Notes under the pieces: generated by a model
Databases searched by the model: none
Told to the model about the DNA's origin: nothing
What the model saw: the letters and a program-made list of their open reading frames with translations, nothing else
Made by a program: the position numbers and the translations under genes
Source of the DNA: Siphonodentalium dalli
Lineage: Eukaryota; Mollusca; Scaphopoda; Gadilida; Siphonodentaliidae
Direction of reading: 5' to 3'
NCBI GenBank assembly: GCA_032622095.1
Contig: CP136063.1
Span: forward strand, 62,571,897 to 62,635,896
DNA: 64,000 bases
Shown: piece by piece, positions 55,979-64,000 of the stretch
Numbering within the stretch: position 1 is the stretch's first letter
Layout: every line of letters begins with the position of its first letter

Positions 55979-58045
55979 GGATCTTTAATGCCGCACTAGT
56001 GCAGCTCTTGTCATAAAATGGCTAATGTCCCAATTTATATAGGAACATTCTCAAATGCAGAACAGGTGTCCCAAAAAAATCTCTGGATTCTTCCCTGATC
56101 ACGCTTGTCTGTATTTACATCAACATTGGTTCTCTCATGCATGTATGCTCTTATCTGTACTCAATAATTGCACAGAAAATGCCTAGAGGTGTGTAGATAA
56201 GCACATAATATGCGCATGTTGCGCTACATCGATGATCACCAGGCGAATTTCGCCAGGCAGTTTTATGCATTTTTTTCAGAGTTCTATGTATTTGAACTTG
56301 ATTGGTTCAGTAACAATGAATCGAGATTCGACTCGATTTCATATCGTTTGCCTGATTTTATTCAAGATTAGATTTGAAATGATAACACCCGATTTGCAGG
56401 GCCCGAGAGTAGATAGACTGTGAAGTCTTTGTATCGTGTACATGTCAATAGTACATGTATATAAAATATATTGTTTATGGTCCAAGATTTTAATTATTTC
56501 TGTGTTATTTTTAGAGCACAAGCCTCAAATGACCTTTAGAACATGTTTCATCGAGAATTTAGTAAATTATCAATATAGGCATTATAACCAAGCATGATAT
56601 TTGATCTAATATTTGTATTTATGTCGGATGTGTAAGGACAAACATCACACTTGAATTTTTCAGAAGCCTGTGTAGACTTCTTGGCGGTGCTTGTCACTAG
56701 CAGAGTTGAAGTACCGTCAATTTCTACTCATTCATCACAATCACCTTCTCTCATCAAATGGTTTTAGAGGTCCAGTTGAGTAAGCGATCCTCAATAGACA
56801 AAACAGATCCATCCAATCCTGAGTATATCTGAAATCAGAAAATACGAAACAGACTACCTTTCTAGTATCATCAACATAGCCCTCTTGTTCTCCCTGTGGT
56901 TTTATATAGACTTAGAAATCATCTATGTTTCTCACTTACAATAGATTTTTTGGGGACACCTGTTTTCGGGCAATTCTTCCAAGAAAATTTGTGAAAATCC
57001 TATGCATTGAGGGCGAATCTTGGGCTCTCAGTCAATATTTTGAATTTTACTGAGACGTCGTCAATTTGAGCAAGTTTCTCAACAGTAACTTTGGAAATTT
57101 TTATATATGTATGGGATTGGAAATGCTTATAAGTTATTGTCAGATATCTATTGGTGTAATGGATTATGCTTATCATGCTTGAAATGAGACTTTCCGTTAT
57201 CACTCTAATTTATATAATAGGCTATTTTCTAAAATTCATGTGAGAAACACATACATAATATAGTGCAGAAACAATGTCTATTAAGTTAGCAATTACTTAT
57301 ATTAATTATTCATTTCGTATTATGAGATCCCACCTGATAACCAGGTTGATTTTACCAAATTGTCATTGTTAATATACTGTATTGTGTAATTTCACTTGAA
57401 TTTGATTGATACACTGAAGTTTGAAGGCTGAATGATAACAAATATGAACTCAAAATATTTCAAGTTTACAGAGATGAAAGCTAAACCTTCTTAAAAGTAT
57501 AAATCCACCTGTTAAACTCAAGTCTTTTTAGAAACTTATATTTCTTGTATCAATATGTTTTTGTATCTTGACATTAATTGTGACCTGAATAACGTAAAAC
57601 AAAAAAGTTAGAAAATCAAAAACATTTTTTTTTTTATCAACTTTGTTTTGGGCACCTGGAGTTTGGCCGCCCATACCGGTTGCTGGTATGAAAACCGGCC
57701 AGGATATGTCCCTGATAGTACAAGCTTTACAGGACACTGTTTCCTGACATCCACTTGAAAAATCAATGACCTACAGAAGTCCACAATTCAAACTCAATAT
57801 TATGACGTATTGTAACGTTTCCTCTACCATCATGTAGGGTTTGTTTCAATAAAAATATCAGGTATCCAGATAATCTTTTAATATGCACAAACTCTGATAA
57901 TCCTAAGTATGACTATGATCACTCTGACACTCCCCAAAAGAACAGCCCTTTTTACACAACAGTGTGTACAATCAAACAAAAGCTAATAGCTCGTGAATAT
58001 AAATGCTCACCGCTCAGAGGATTAAAATCTGGAGTCTCCCTCAAA
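55979..58045. other. Unassigned stretch
   Basis: Long AT-rich sequence without a convincing gene, RNA or tandem repeat. It contains the right arm of the weak inverted pair at 57640-57740. Confidence 0.3.
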
Positions 58046-58600
58046 AAGGTTAACAAGTTTGCTGCTCACCACTCAGCCATTTCCACCCTGTATTGTTCTG
58101 TATCCTCCGAACCACACAGAGCCTCCATCAGACAGTTTAATTAAATGCTTCATTGCTCAGCTCGTCTTTGGTATGAAGGGCAGCCAATCTTCCTCCCACA
58201 TGATCATGATATATTTTTAAATCGGGAGGGTAAACAAGTTTGCTGCTCACCGCTCAGCCATTTCCACCCAGTGTTGTTCTGTATCCTCCGAACCACACAG
58301 CCTCCATCAGACAGTTTAATTAAATGCTTCATTCCTCAGCTCGTCTTCGGTATGAAGGGCAGCCAATCTTCCTCCCACATGATCATGATATATTTTTAAA
58401 TCGGGAGGGTAAACAAGTTTGCTGCTCACCGCTCAGCCATTTCCACCCAGTGTTGTTCTGTATCCTCCGAACCACATAGAGCCTCCATCAGACAGTTTAA
58501 TTAAATGCTTCATTCCTCAGCTCGTCTTCGGTATGATGGGCAGCCAAACTTCCTCCCACATCATATGTTGTCGGGAAGGTAAACAAGTTTGCCATCCACG
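58046..58600. repeat. 180-bp tandem repeat, about 3 copies
   Basis: GGTAAACAAGTTTGC or a close variant starts units at 58047, 58229, 58408 and 58578. Each unit includes TCAGCCATTTCCACCC, GTATCCTCCGAACCAC and CAGACAGTTTAATTAAATGC. It replaces the rest of the polymerase gene that ends at 58561. Confidence 0.92.
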
Positions 58601-59702
58601 TTACTGCAAATTGAGACACTTATCGTTATGTGTTTCTGGATCCAATTAAGGGAATCTGTCACTCTATTGTCAATTTGTTCAATTAGTGCTTCAAAATCGT
58701 AACATATAAACCAGGGAAATGTTCTGTCATTTTTGGAAACATAGATTCCATGTTCTAACTTTTGGAATATATTTTGCATAGGTTTGTAAAAACCTCCCGG
58801 ATATATGTACTTGGTCTTTTCGGAACATATTTTTTGATGACGATGAGCGTTAAACACATCGTTAAAATGTCAATCACACGTTTTACACTGGAATTTGGAT
58901 GCATATTTCGAAAAAATCACGAATATACATCATGTGATTCTGATAGATATTCACGTACAACGTAGTGTCATGCAGTCTTCTGGATTTGTATATGGAAACT
59001 GCATTTCCATTTTCCCCTAGATCATACGCTTCCACGTTTATTTGGAATAAACTCTCCCTTTCGGGAATTTCTTCCACTAACACTCCTTTAAATGTTTTTC
59101 ATTGTTTATACTTCATCCATTCAGCATGTAATGATTTGGTAATTTACTTCCAGACTTTCAATTTCACATCCTTTGTGTAATGCCACGCATCTAAAGGCAC
59201 ACAAATTATCTCTGTATTGTTTCCCATTATATCGATTATTAATTAGTGGATATATACTCTTTTCTTAAATGATTAGGAATGTTCGTTTTCATACCAATGG
59301 GGTATGATGTATCGAAAACATGAATATTCAAGTTCGTCAACAACACGAATCCATTTTGTATCCGGTCTGTTCTTCAAAATTTCTGAAGTTATATCTAGTT
59401 GCTCCAATGTTGATTTTATTTTCACTAAATCACTCCTTCTGGACACGTAAACAAGTTCGAAAACTGCATTGTTGTAATACGGTATGTAATATCTGTAGCG
59501 ATCATTTTCTCGATTTTTCATAATAAATCCAAACATTAAATTTAATTTGAAGGAATGATGTCTGTCTTCATATATTTCCTCTATCTTTCCAATAATATAA
59601 TCGTCGATAGTTAATTCGATCGATATTGGAAAATTATATGTGGTTTCGATGGGTCCTTTTCTGTGGCCTTCTAAAATTATACCACTGTTAGCGCCACGAT
59701 AA
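58561..59702 (-). pseudogene. Polinton-like DNA polymerase B, N-terminal fragments, broken
   Basis: Four blocks follow each other on the minus strand in different frames. 59702-59273 holds SFKLNLMFGFIMKNREN and NRPDTKWIRVVDELEY. About 59235-59170 holds NLCAFRCVALHKG. 59083-58883 holds ESLFQINVEAYDLG and YIRDFFEICI. 58857-58561 holds YPGGFYKPMQNIFQKLE, PWFICYDFEALI and SVSICSNVDGK. The order matches the N-terminal domain of long Polinton/Maverick-type polymerases. YDFEA fits the exonuclease I motif (D-x-E). Palm and fingers are absent because tandem repeats start at 58561. Several frame breaks and stops make this a relic. The assignment is from pattern memory, and the exonuclease motif is the best single anchor. 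Confidence 0.65.
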
Positions 59703-59938
59703 AGGATATTGTTGGTAATATATAATTAGAGAAGCTGGTTCAATCGAAACGTTTTATATAAGACAATGACAAGATAATAAACCAAAGCACATGCGAACGC
59801 AGTAGGTGTTCGATTGAGAATCCGAGTAAACACAGTAGGTGTTCGATTGGGTATCCAAGGAAACACAGTAGGTGTTCGATCGGGAATCTCTATACCGGAC
59901 GTACCGTAACTACGCCGAACAAGTAATGCGAACCAATG

Positions 59939-60547
59939 TTATGGCGTAGCTTCATAAACAGTTTTTAATTTAACGTCTATAGAAGAGTCCTGATTTGTCC
60001 AAGGTGCTTCATCATCTCCCCACGGTGTTTTCTGTAAACTTCCACCAGTTTGAAAATGTTCAATTCTTCTATGTAGATATAACTCATGCTCGTCAGGGAA
60101 AACTCCATTACAGAAGTGACATGAATATTCCTTTGAAACTTCCATCACTTCTTCAACTTGATGTGTTCTCATGTGTATTTGCAGACCGTGCTTTGTATCG
60201 CATTTTTTATTACACGTTACACAAACATAACCGCCTTCTTCGCATGATTTTTCGTGTCTACGTCGATTGAAATCATTGTTGAATGTTTTTGGAAAGCTAT
60301 TACATTTGACTCTTTCGTGTCGTTCTTTCACATGCTGACGTAGCTTATCTTTACCCATTACTCTCTGGTTGCAATGATGACATTGTAATTCCTCGCACAT
60401 TTTCTCATGTTTCTGCATAGTACTCTTACTCTTGAATTCTTTAGTGCATTTGTTATACACAAATACAACGTTTTGATGCACGCTCTTAATATCCTTGTAA
60501 CGCTTCTCGCACTGGTGGCAACTGAATAGCGTTTCTCTATCACAAAC
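59939..60547 (-). CDS. C2H2 zinc-finger exon upstream of the polymerase relic
   Basis: An acceptor at 60548-60549 opens a frame to the stop at 59939. Fingers or finger remnants: FSCHQCEKRY (second half degenerate), ELQCHHCNQRVMG with HVKERH, VKCNSFPKTF with RRRHEKSC (one Cys lost), YVCVTCNKKC with HMRTH, and YSCHFCNGVF with HRRIEH. The tail is acidic (TPWGDDEAPW). Some fingers keep all four ligands and others are damaged. The exon lies directly upstream of the polymerase fragments on the same strand. It may be the 5' part of that gene, separated by a stop, or an independent DNA-binding protein. Confidence 0.6.
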   Translation of the reverse strand, partial: VCDRETLFSCHQCEKRYKDIKSVHQNVVFVYNKCTKEFKSKSTMQKHEKMCEELQCHHCNQRVMGKDKLRQHVKERHERVKCNSFPKTFNNDFNRRRHEKSCEEGGYVCVTCNKKCDTKHGLQIHMRTHQVEEVMEVSKEYSCHFCNGVFPDEHELYLHRRIEHFQTGGSLQKTPWGDDEAPWTNQDSSIDVKLKTVYEATP

Positions 60548-60577
60548 CTATAACAAATGTCATTCTTAATTATCCCC

Positions 60578-61115
60578 CGCCAAATTGAAAATTTGCGGGG
60601 GATATAGGAATGGGTTCCGTCTGTCCGTCCGTCTGTCGAGCTGTCTGTCTGTCCGTCCCTTCCGTCCCGAATTTGTAAGAGTCATACCTTGAACAAATGT
60701 CAACGGATTTCAAAGATTTTTGGTATATGAGTTCACCTGACCATTACCTAGAATGAGTTCGCAAGCCAGGTTCGGCCGGTTATTTTTACAGGAGTTATTG
60801 GATTTTGTTTATTATTTTTGTCGAATTTACCAAATAGCAAATAGATGACGTCACAGTGCTCATATCCACAAATGTCAACGGATTTCAAAGATTTTTGGTA
60901 TATGGGTTCACATGACCAGTATCTAGAACGAGTTCGCTAACCAGGTTCGGCCGAATATTTTCAGCAGAGTTATTGGACTTTGTTTATTATACGTCCTATG
61001 GCTAATTTCCACAAATGTCAGTCATAAAATGAGTTCGCAAACCAGGCTTTATGACAAAATCCCACCTCTTGTTGAGAATGCACTTCCCCAACTGCACATT
61101 TCGGCGGGGGATACC
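60578..61115. repeat. Dispersed repeat with GGCGGGGGATA ends, family F
   Basis: It starts with an inverted pair CCCCCGCCAAATTGAAAATT / GCGGGGGATA and ends in TTTCGGCGGGGGATAC. Inside, ACAAATGTCAACGGATTTCA recurs twice, with AAGATTTTTGGTATATG following. It also contains CGTCCGTCTGTC runs. It resembles a repeat that I associate with molluscan genomes, from memory. Confidence 0.65.
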
Positions 61116-61484
61116 GCTGTCTGTGACTGCTTGTTTATATAAAACACAATTGATGTGAATTAGAGTTGTTTAAAAGTCTATTCATTAATATAAATGCTTT
61201 AGTGTATGTAAAACTCCCAGTCATTCAATTCAATAACCCGAATCATTTTTGTATACCCTATCAATAATATCTATTTACCTTTCAATCTCAAACCGATCTG
61301 ATAGCCATCTTGTTTGATAATACTCTTCCATTGAAAATTATACCTTCCGCCACTGCTCCCGCTAGATAAAATACTGACCCGATCAATAACTCATTTCTCA
61401 CTAGAAACATTTTCTATCACCCGATTCATTTTTGTGTACTCTATCAATAACATCCATTTGTTATCCTACTGTTCCATAAATTAG

Positions 61485-61860
61485 ACTTTTGATGAATAGG
61501 TTCCTCGACTCAAATCAAATATTTTTACCCTTAAGGAAATAGTAATTTGCGAGCGCGAATTCTGATTCAGTACCTTTAAAATCGCACAGCTTACAACACC
61601 AAATCTAAGTCAGAGTTTGTTTTATCCCCACCTTTGATAGTAACTGCTTCAACATTCTGTAATGTCCGTGTCAACCTCACTGATAATTTCATCATCTGTA
61701 TATATAACCCGTGTACCCTTCCTATCAACGCTCAGTGATCAGATATTAATTTTTTGAAGTTTTTTTATTTCTACTGGCCCAGAACACGCCGTCAAAAGAA
61801 TGTTCGCAGTCAAAATTGCGTTATTAATACACTTTATTTTAGAGTTATCCATCAGGATTA
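61485..61860. repeat. Fragments of the piggyBac-like MITE family
   Basis: GGTTCCTCGACTCAAATCAA to CAGTACCTTTAA (61500-61579) is a right end with the TTAA target. 61780-61860 matches an inner left segment (GGCCCAGAACACGC, AAAATTGCGTTATTAAT). The order is rearranged relative to intact copies. Confidence 0.65.
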
Positions 61861-62442
61861 TAGATTATTAATTCCTCTTAGAATAAACCATTTAATTTCC
61901 TGTTGTGTTAGTAAATTGTCATGAAATTCTTTCTCGCTTAAATCCAATCCTATTTTGTCCGATTCTACTTTCGCCAGTTCATATACTCTGTATTTATCAA
62001 CGTTCTTTATAGCTTCATCCATATATTTCTTTTCAGGACTCAAACGTATATCATGGTCTCTTTGGGATCCGCAATTGTTTAGACATCCGAAACAGTCTTT
62101 TCTCATATCTTCGTCTGCTTGATTACTAATTCTTCTGATGTATGCGTTTTTTATGATATCTCTCATATCCCATTGGGAACATAACTCTCCTGATAAGTGT
62201 TTAGCTGTTTCGTATTCAACGTGTGCACTTATTTCAGCCATTTGCTTCTTCAACCAGTCGTATTGACGAACATTTAACTGTATTCCATTAGGTGAATATG
62301 TCAGTTCGTTTTTCTTGTTGTAATATAGCTTTCTGAAGTCAATTATCACTCCATATTCATTCCTCGTCACGTATATATAGTTCATACGTCCCAGATGAAT
62401 AGCACATTCTTGAACACTATCCAAAATTTCTTGTGCTCTCAC
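61858..62442 (-). CDS. PC4-like (p15) domain protein with C-terminal Cys/His cluster
   Basis: The 194 codons are read from the first codon of the open frame at 62442, a GTG, so the true start is uncertain. The N-terminal part has NYIYVTRNEYGVIIDFRKLY, GELTY-like NELTYSPNGIQL and YDWLKKQMAEI. This is the strand-turn-strand and helix pattern of the PC4 single-strand DNA-binding fold ('..V.ID.RK.Y....L.PT.KGI.L....W..L'). The second half has CFGCLNNCGSQRDHDI, a possible zinc-binding cluster, and a helical tail. It follows a second PC4-like ORF by 18 bp, and a short GT..AG intron that would join the two in frame is possible. PC4 proteins act in polymerase II transcription and in replication or repair of single-stranded DNA. 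Placement next to polymerase relics suggests a Polinton gene. Confidence 0.65.
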   Translation of the reverse strand: MRAQEILDSVQECAIHLGRMNYIYVTRNEYGVIIDFRKLYYNKKNELTYSPNGIQLNVRQYDWLKKQMAEISAHVEYETAKHLSGELCSQWDMRDIIKNAYIRRISNQADEDMRKDCFGCLNNCGSQRDHDIRLSPEKKYMDEAIKNVDKYRVYELAKVESDKIGLDLSEKEFHDNLLTQQEIKWFILRGINNL

Positions 62443-62460
62443 AGAAATATTATTGTCAAT

Positions 62461-62670
62461 TTATCTCAGCTTACTCTTCAACACGTTGAATTCATCCACG
62501 TCTAACGCTATTCCAGTTTTTGTCCGCATTAAATTCTGTGTAAATTGTCTCACATGAATTTTAGACTTGTTGTTGAACTCGCCAACCTCCACGAATATAT
62601 TCTGTCCCAGATGAAACATGTTTCTGCAATAAGGTATTGATATCAATGTGAACTGATTTTTATTTTTCAA
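62461..62670 (-). CDS. PC4-like domain, upstream ORF
   Basis: Within 69 codons the segment HLGQNIFVEVGEFNNKSKIH, then VRQFTQ, RTKTGIALDVDEF and NVLKSKL reproduces the PC4 pattern (glycine, beta strands, 'R(Q/E)..', 'T..GI.L', helix). An acceptor-like TATTGCAG just before AAACATGTTTCATC makes MFHLGQ a plausible exon start. The ORF ends in TAA, 18 bp before the next PC4-like ORF. Alternatively an internal GTAAGC near the end serves as a donor linking both. Confidence 0.6.
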   Translation of the reverse strand: MKNKNQFTLISIPYCRNMFHLGQNIFVEVGEFNNKSKIHVRQFTQNLMRTKTGIALDVDEFNVLKSKLR

Positions 62671-62776
62671 TAACTTATATACCCATGTCAGAAAACCTGT
62701 TTAGATTTTGTTCCACCCCCTTACTATTAAATTAGTTAAATCAAGCTTCACGATCATTAATATAATTTGCTCTTAC

Positions 62777-62934
62777 CTTGATTTTATTATGTCGTATCTG
62801 ATTTCTGTTAGAATACGCCCCATCATGTTCTCACCGCGCCAATTTTGTAGAAAGCTGACCAGTCTATTGAATTTTAAGAAGTCTTTCTGTTTGGAACATA
62901 AAGGTAAGTGGGGTATATAGTTACACTTACTCAT
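62777..62934 (-). CDS. Possible first exon of the PC4-like locus
   Basis: The ATG at 62934 opens MSKCNYIPHLPLCSKQKDF and continues to a GTAAGA donor at 62776. It is basic, with two Cys near the start. I do not recognise a domain. Position and strand suggest that it belongs to the same locus as the PC4-like ORFs, but no direct evidence links them. Confidence 0.35.
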
Positions 62935-62959
62935 TTTGGAAAGTCCAACTTCCATCACG

Positions 62960-63564
62960 TTAAATATCTTTCATTTTATTTATCTGCTTTTTCAAGAATT
63001 TGTTATCCAGAGATATATTATATGTACACTAATTTGTTAGTCCCTACACGATATAGTTCTTAATGTCAAGCTACTAGTTGTCATCTTCGTCTATTTGTCT
63101 TTCTTCCGAGTTGGAACTGTCTTCGAAAAACCATCTGTTGTCACAGCTATTTTTGTTGTCCTAAATTTATAAACTGGTCTCTATCTATGAGACTGCTTAT
63201 GTCTATGTCAAACGGTTTGAGTATTAAATGTTATATCTTGGTGTACCAAGCCCTATAAAATGTATTAAATGATGTTTCTGCTATTAGTTGTGAGGAATTT
63301 GAGATGGCTGTCAGCTCCGCGAAATTTAAGAAGTCACCATTTTATCCTCTTTAATTTTGGAAATGGATAAAACCTTAGGGGCATGTTGTAACTCAAAACT
63401 ATCACCAAGTAATCATAGTAATAATTTTGATGCCCATGAAAAACGTAAGATTCACTGGCACTATACCTACAAAATAAGTCTGTTAAAGAATATAAGAAAA
63501 AATTATTAAAATTGTAAAAAATTGTAATTTAAAAAAAAAATAACAAATGATGAAAAATTGTTAG
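62960..63564. other. Unassigned stretch
   Basis: AT-rich with A homopolymers near 63530. No gene is seen. Confidence 0.3.
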
Positions 63565-63633
63565 GCCAATGCATTCTCTTATATATGCGAGGCGACCTAT
63601 GGTCGACTCGCATATATAAGAGAATGCATTGGC
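63565..63633. mobile_element. 69-bp perfect palindromic MITE-like hairpin
   Basis: 27-bp arms (GCCAATGCATTCTCTTATAT and ATGCGAG) are an exact inverted match around a 15-bp loop. Related imperfect copies lie at 55826-55978. The perfect pairing suggests recent arrival or maintained structure. Confidence 0.9.
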
Positions 63634-63843
63634 ACAGGGTATATGATCTGGTATCACTGACTCGTTACTGATCCAAAGGTGTAGGTTTGCAAGCCCAATT
63701 GGTTGTGTGTTGTGCTTGCAGTTTCGTGTGGGCAATGCCAGTTTCAAGCGGTCACCCGAAAAGTTGTTAATTTGCACCCAGATGAAATCCTTGTTCAATC
63801 TGTTTGAATGTATATCCTTGGCTAGGTCGTACAAAGCCCTACA

Positions 63844-63947
63844 GTAATGTCCTAAGTAATCGACCTCTTAACCAAAGCAGAAGTATGGGTAACTTTTCAG
63901 GATTTAGTCGGAAATATGGCTTGTTGCCATTCATCGGAAAGCTCTCG
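63844..63947. mobile_element. Hairpin MITE, family E, half copy
   Basis: Only the left arm (CAGTAATGTCCTAAGTAATC to GGAAAGCTCTCG) is present. The sequence then changes abruptly to unrelated DNA. This could be a truncated copy or half-deletion of the palindrome. Confidence 0.85.
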
Positions 63948-64000
63948 TATGATGTGTGTACAGTCCAGTAAACTTTCATCATTCAGTGAATCTGCATATA

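Noticed and set aside
55550-57740. 2.1-kb transposon bounded by inverted GGGCGCCCAAACTC-type ends
   Set aside because: The end match is short and poor, and there is no internal gene or target duplication.

Overview
This is an AT-rich animal nuclear genomic window with almost no unbroken host coding sequence. Spliced exons with GT..AG borders, APE-type LINEs, Polinton/Maverick-derived genes, foldback MITEs and several dispersed repeat families point to a metazoan. My best guess is a lophotrochozoan, probably a mollusc. That guess rests on pattern recognition and no database search was possible. I saw no rRNA, tRNA, CRISPR array or bacterial operon.

Layout. 0-6 kb: four exons of a minus-strand BEN-domain/coiled-coil gene (819-3197), dispersed repeats, a 15-copy minisatellite and one exon of a C2H2-finger-like gene. 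6-10.5 kb: small tandem repeats, a broken BEL/Pao integrase fragment (7668-8611) and diverged repeats. 10.9-16.2 kb: a LINE with an uninterrupted 1168-aa endonuclease/reverse transcriptase ORF (minus strand), flanked by a 78-bp direct repeat, with a 714-bp Harbinger-like MITE nested upstream of the ORF. 16.5-19.6 kb: two 5'-truncated CR1/L2-type LINE copies and another LINE tail.

20.2-36.3 kb: the most notable object, a 16,030-bp Polinton-derived element with TIRs of about 0.8 kb, TG..CA ends and a candidate 6-bp duplication (GATATC). At its left end it carries a small membrane protein, a TATA-binding-protein-like gene, a truncated integrase and a Thr/Ser-rich membrane protein. At its right end is a three-exon gene for an acidic protein with an NLS-like motif. 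Polymerase, ATPase, protease and capsid genes are not recognisable. The middle is filled with inverted satellite arrays, a 172-bp array and piggyBac-like MITEs.

36-58 kb: MITEs, a 5-kb foldback element whose arms and core are mirror images (39301-44320), a nested stack of foldback elements (45.75-47.64 kb), and an ancient tandem duplication interrupted by a LINE fragment flanked by a 60-bp direct repeat. 58-63 kb: a decayed second Polinton-like locus on the minus strand, with two PC4-like ORFs, a C2H2 zinc-finger exon and pieces of a protein-primed-type DNA polymerase B N-terminus.

Across the window, two Polinton-type loci carry homologues of transcription factors (TBP-like in one, PC4-like in the other). 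This suggests that these elements bring part of their own transcription apparatus. That is inference.
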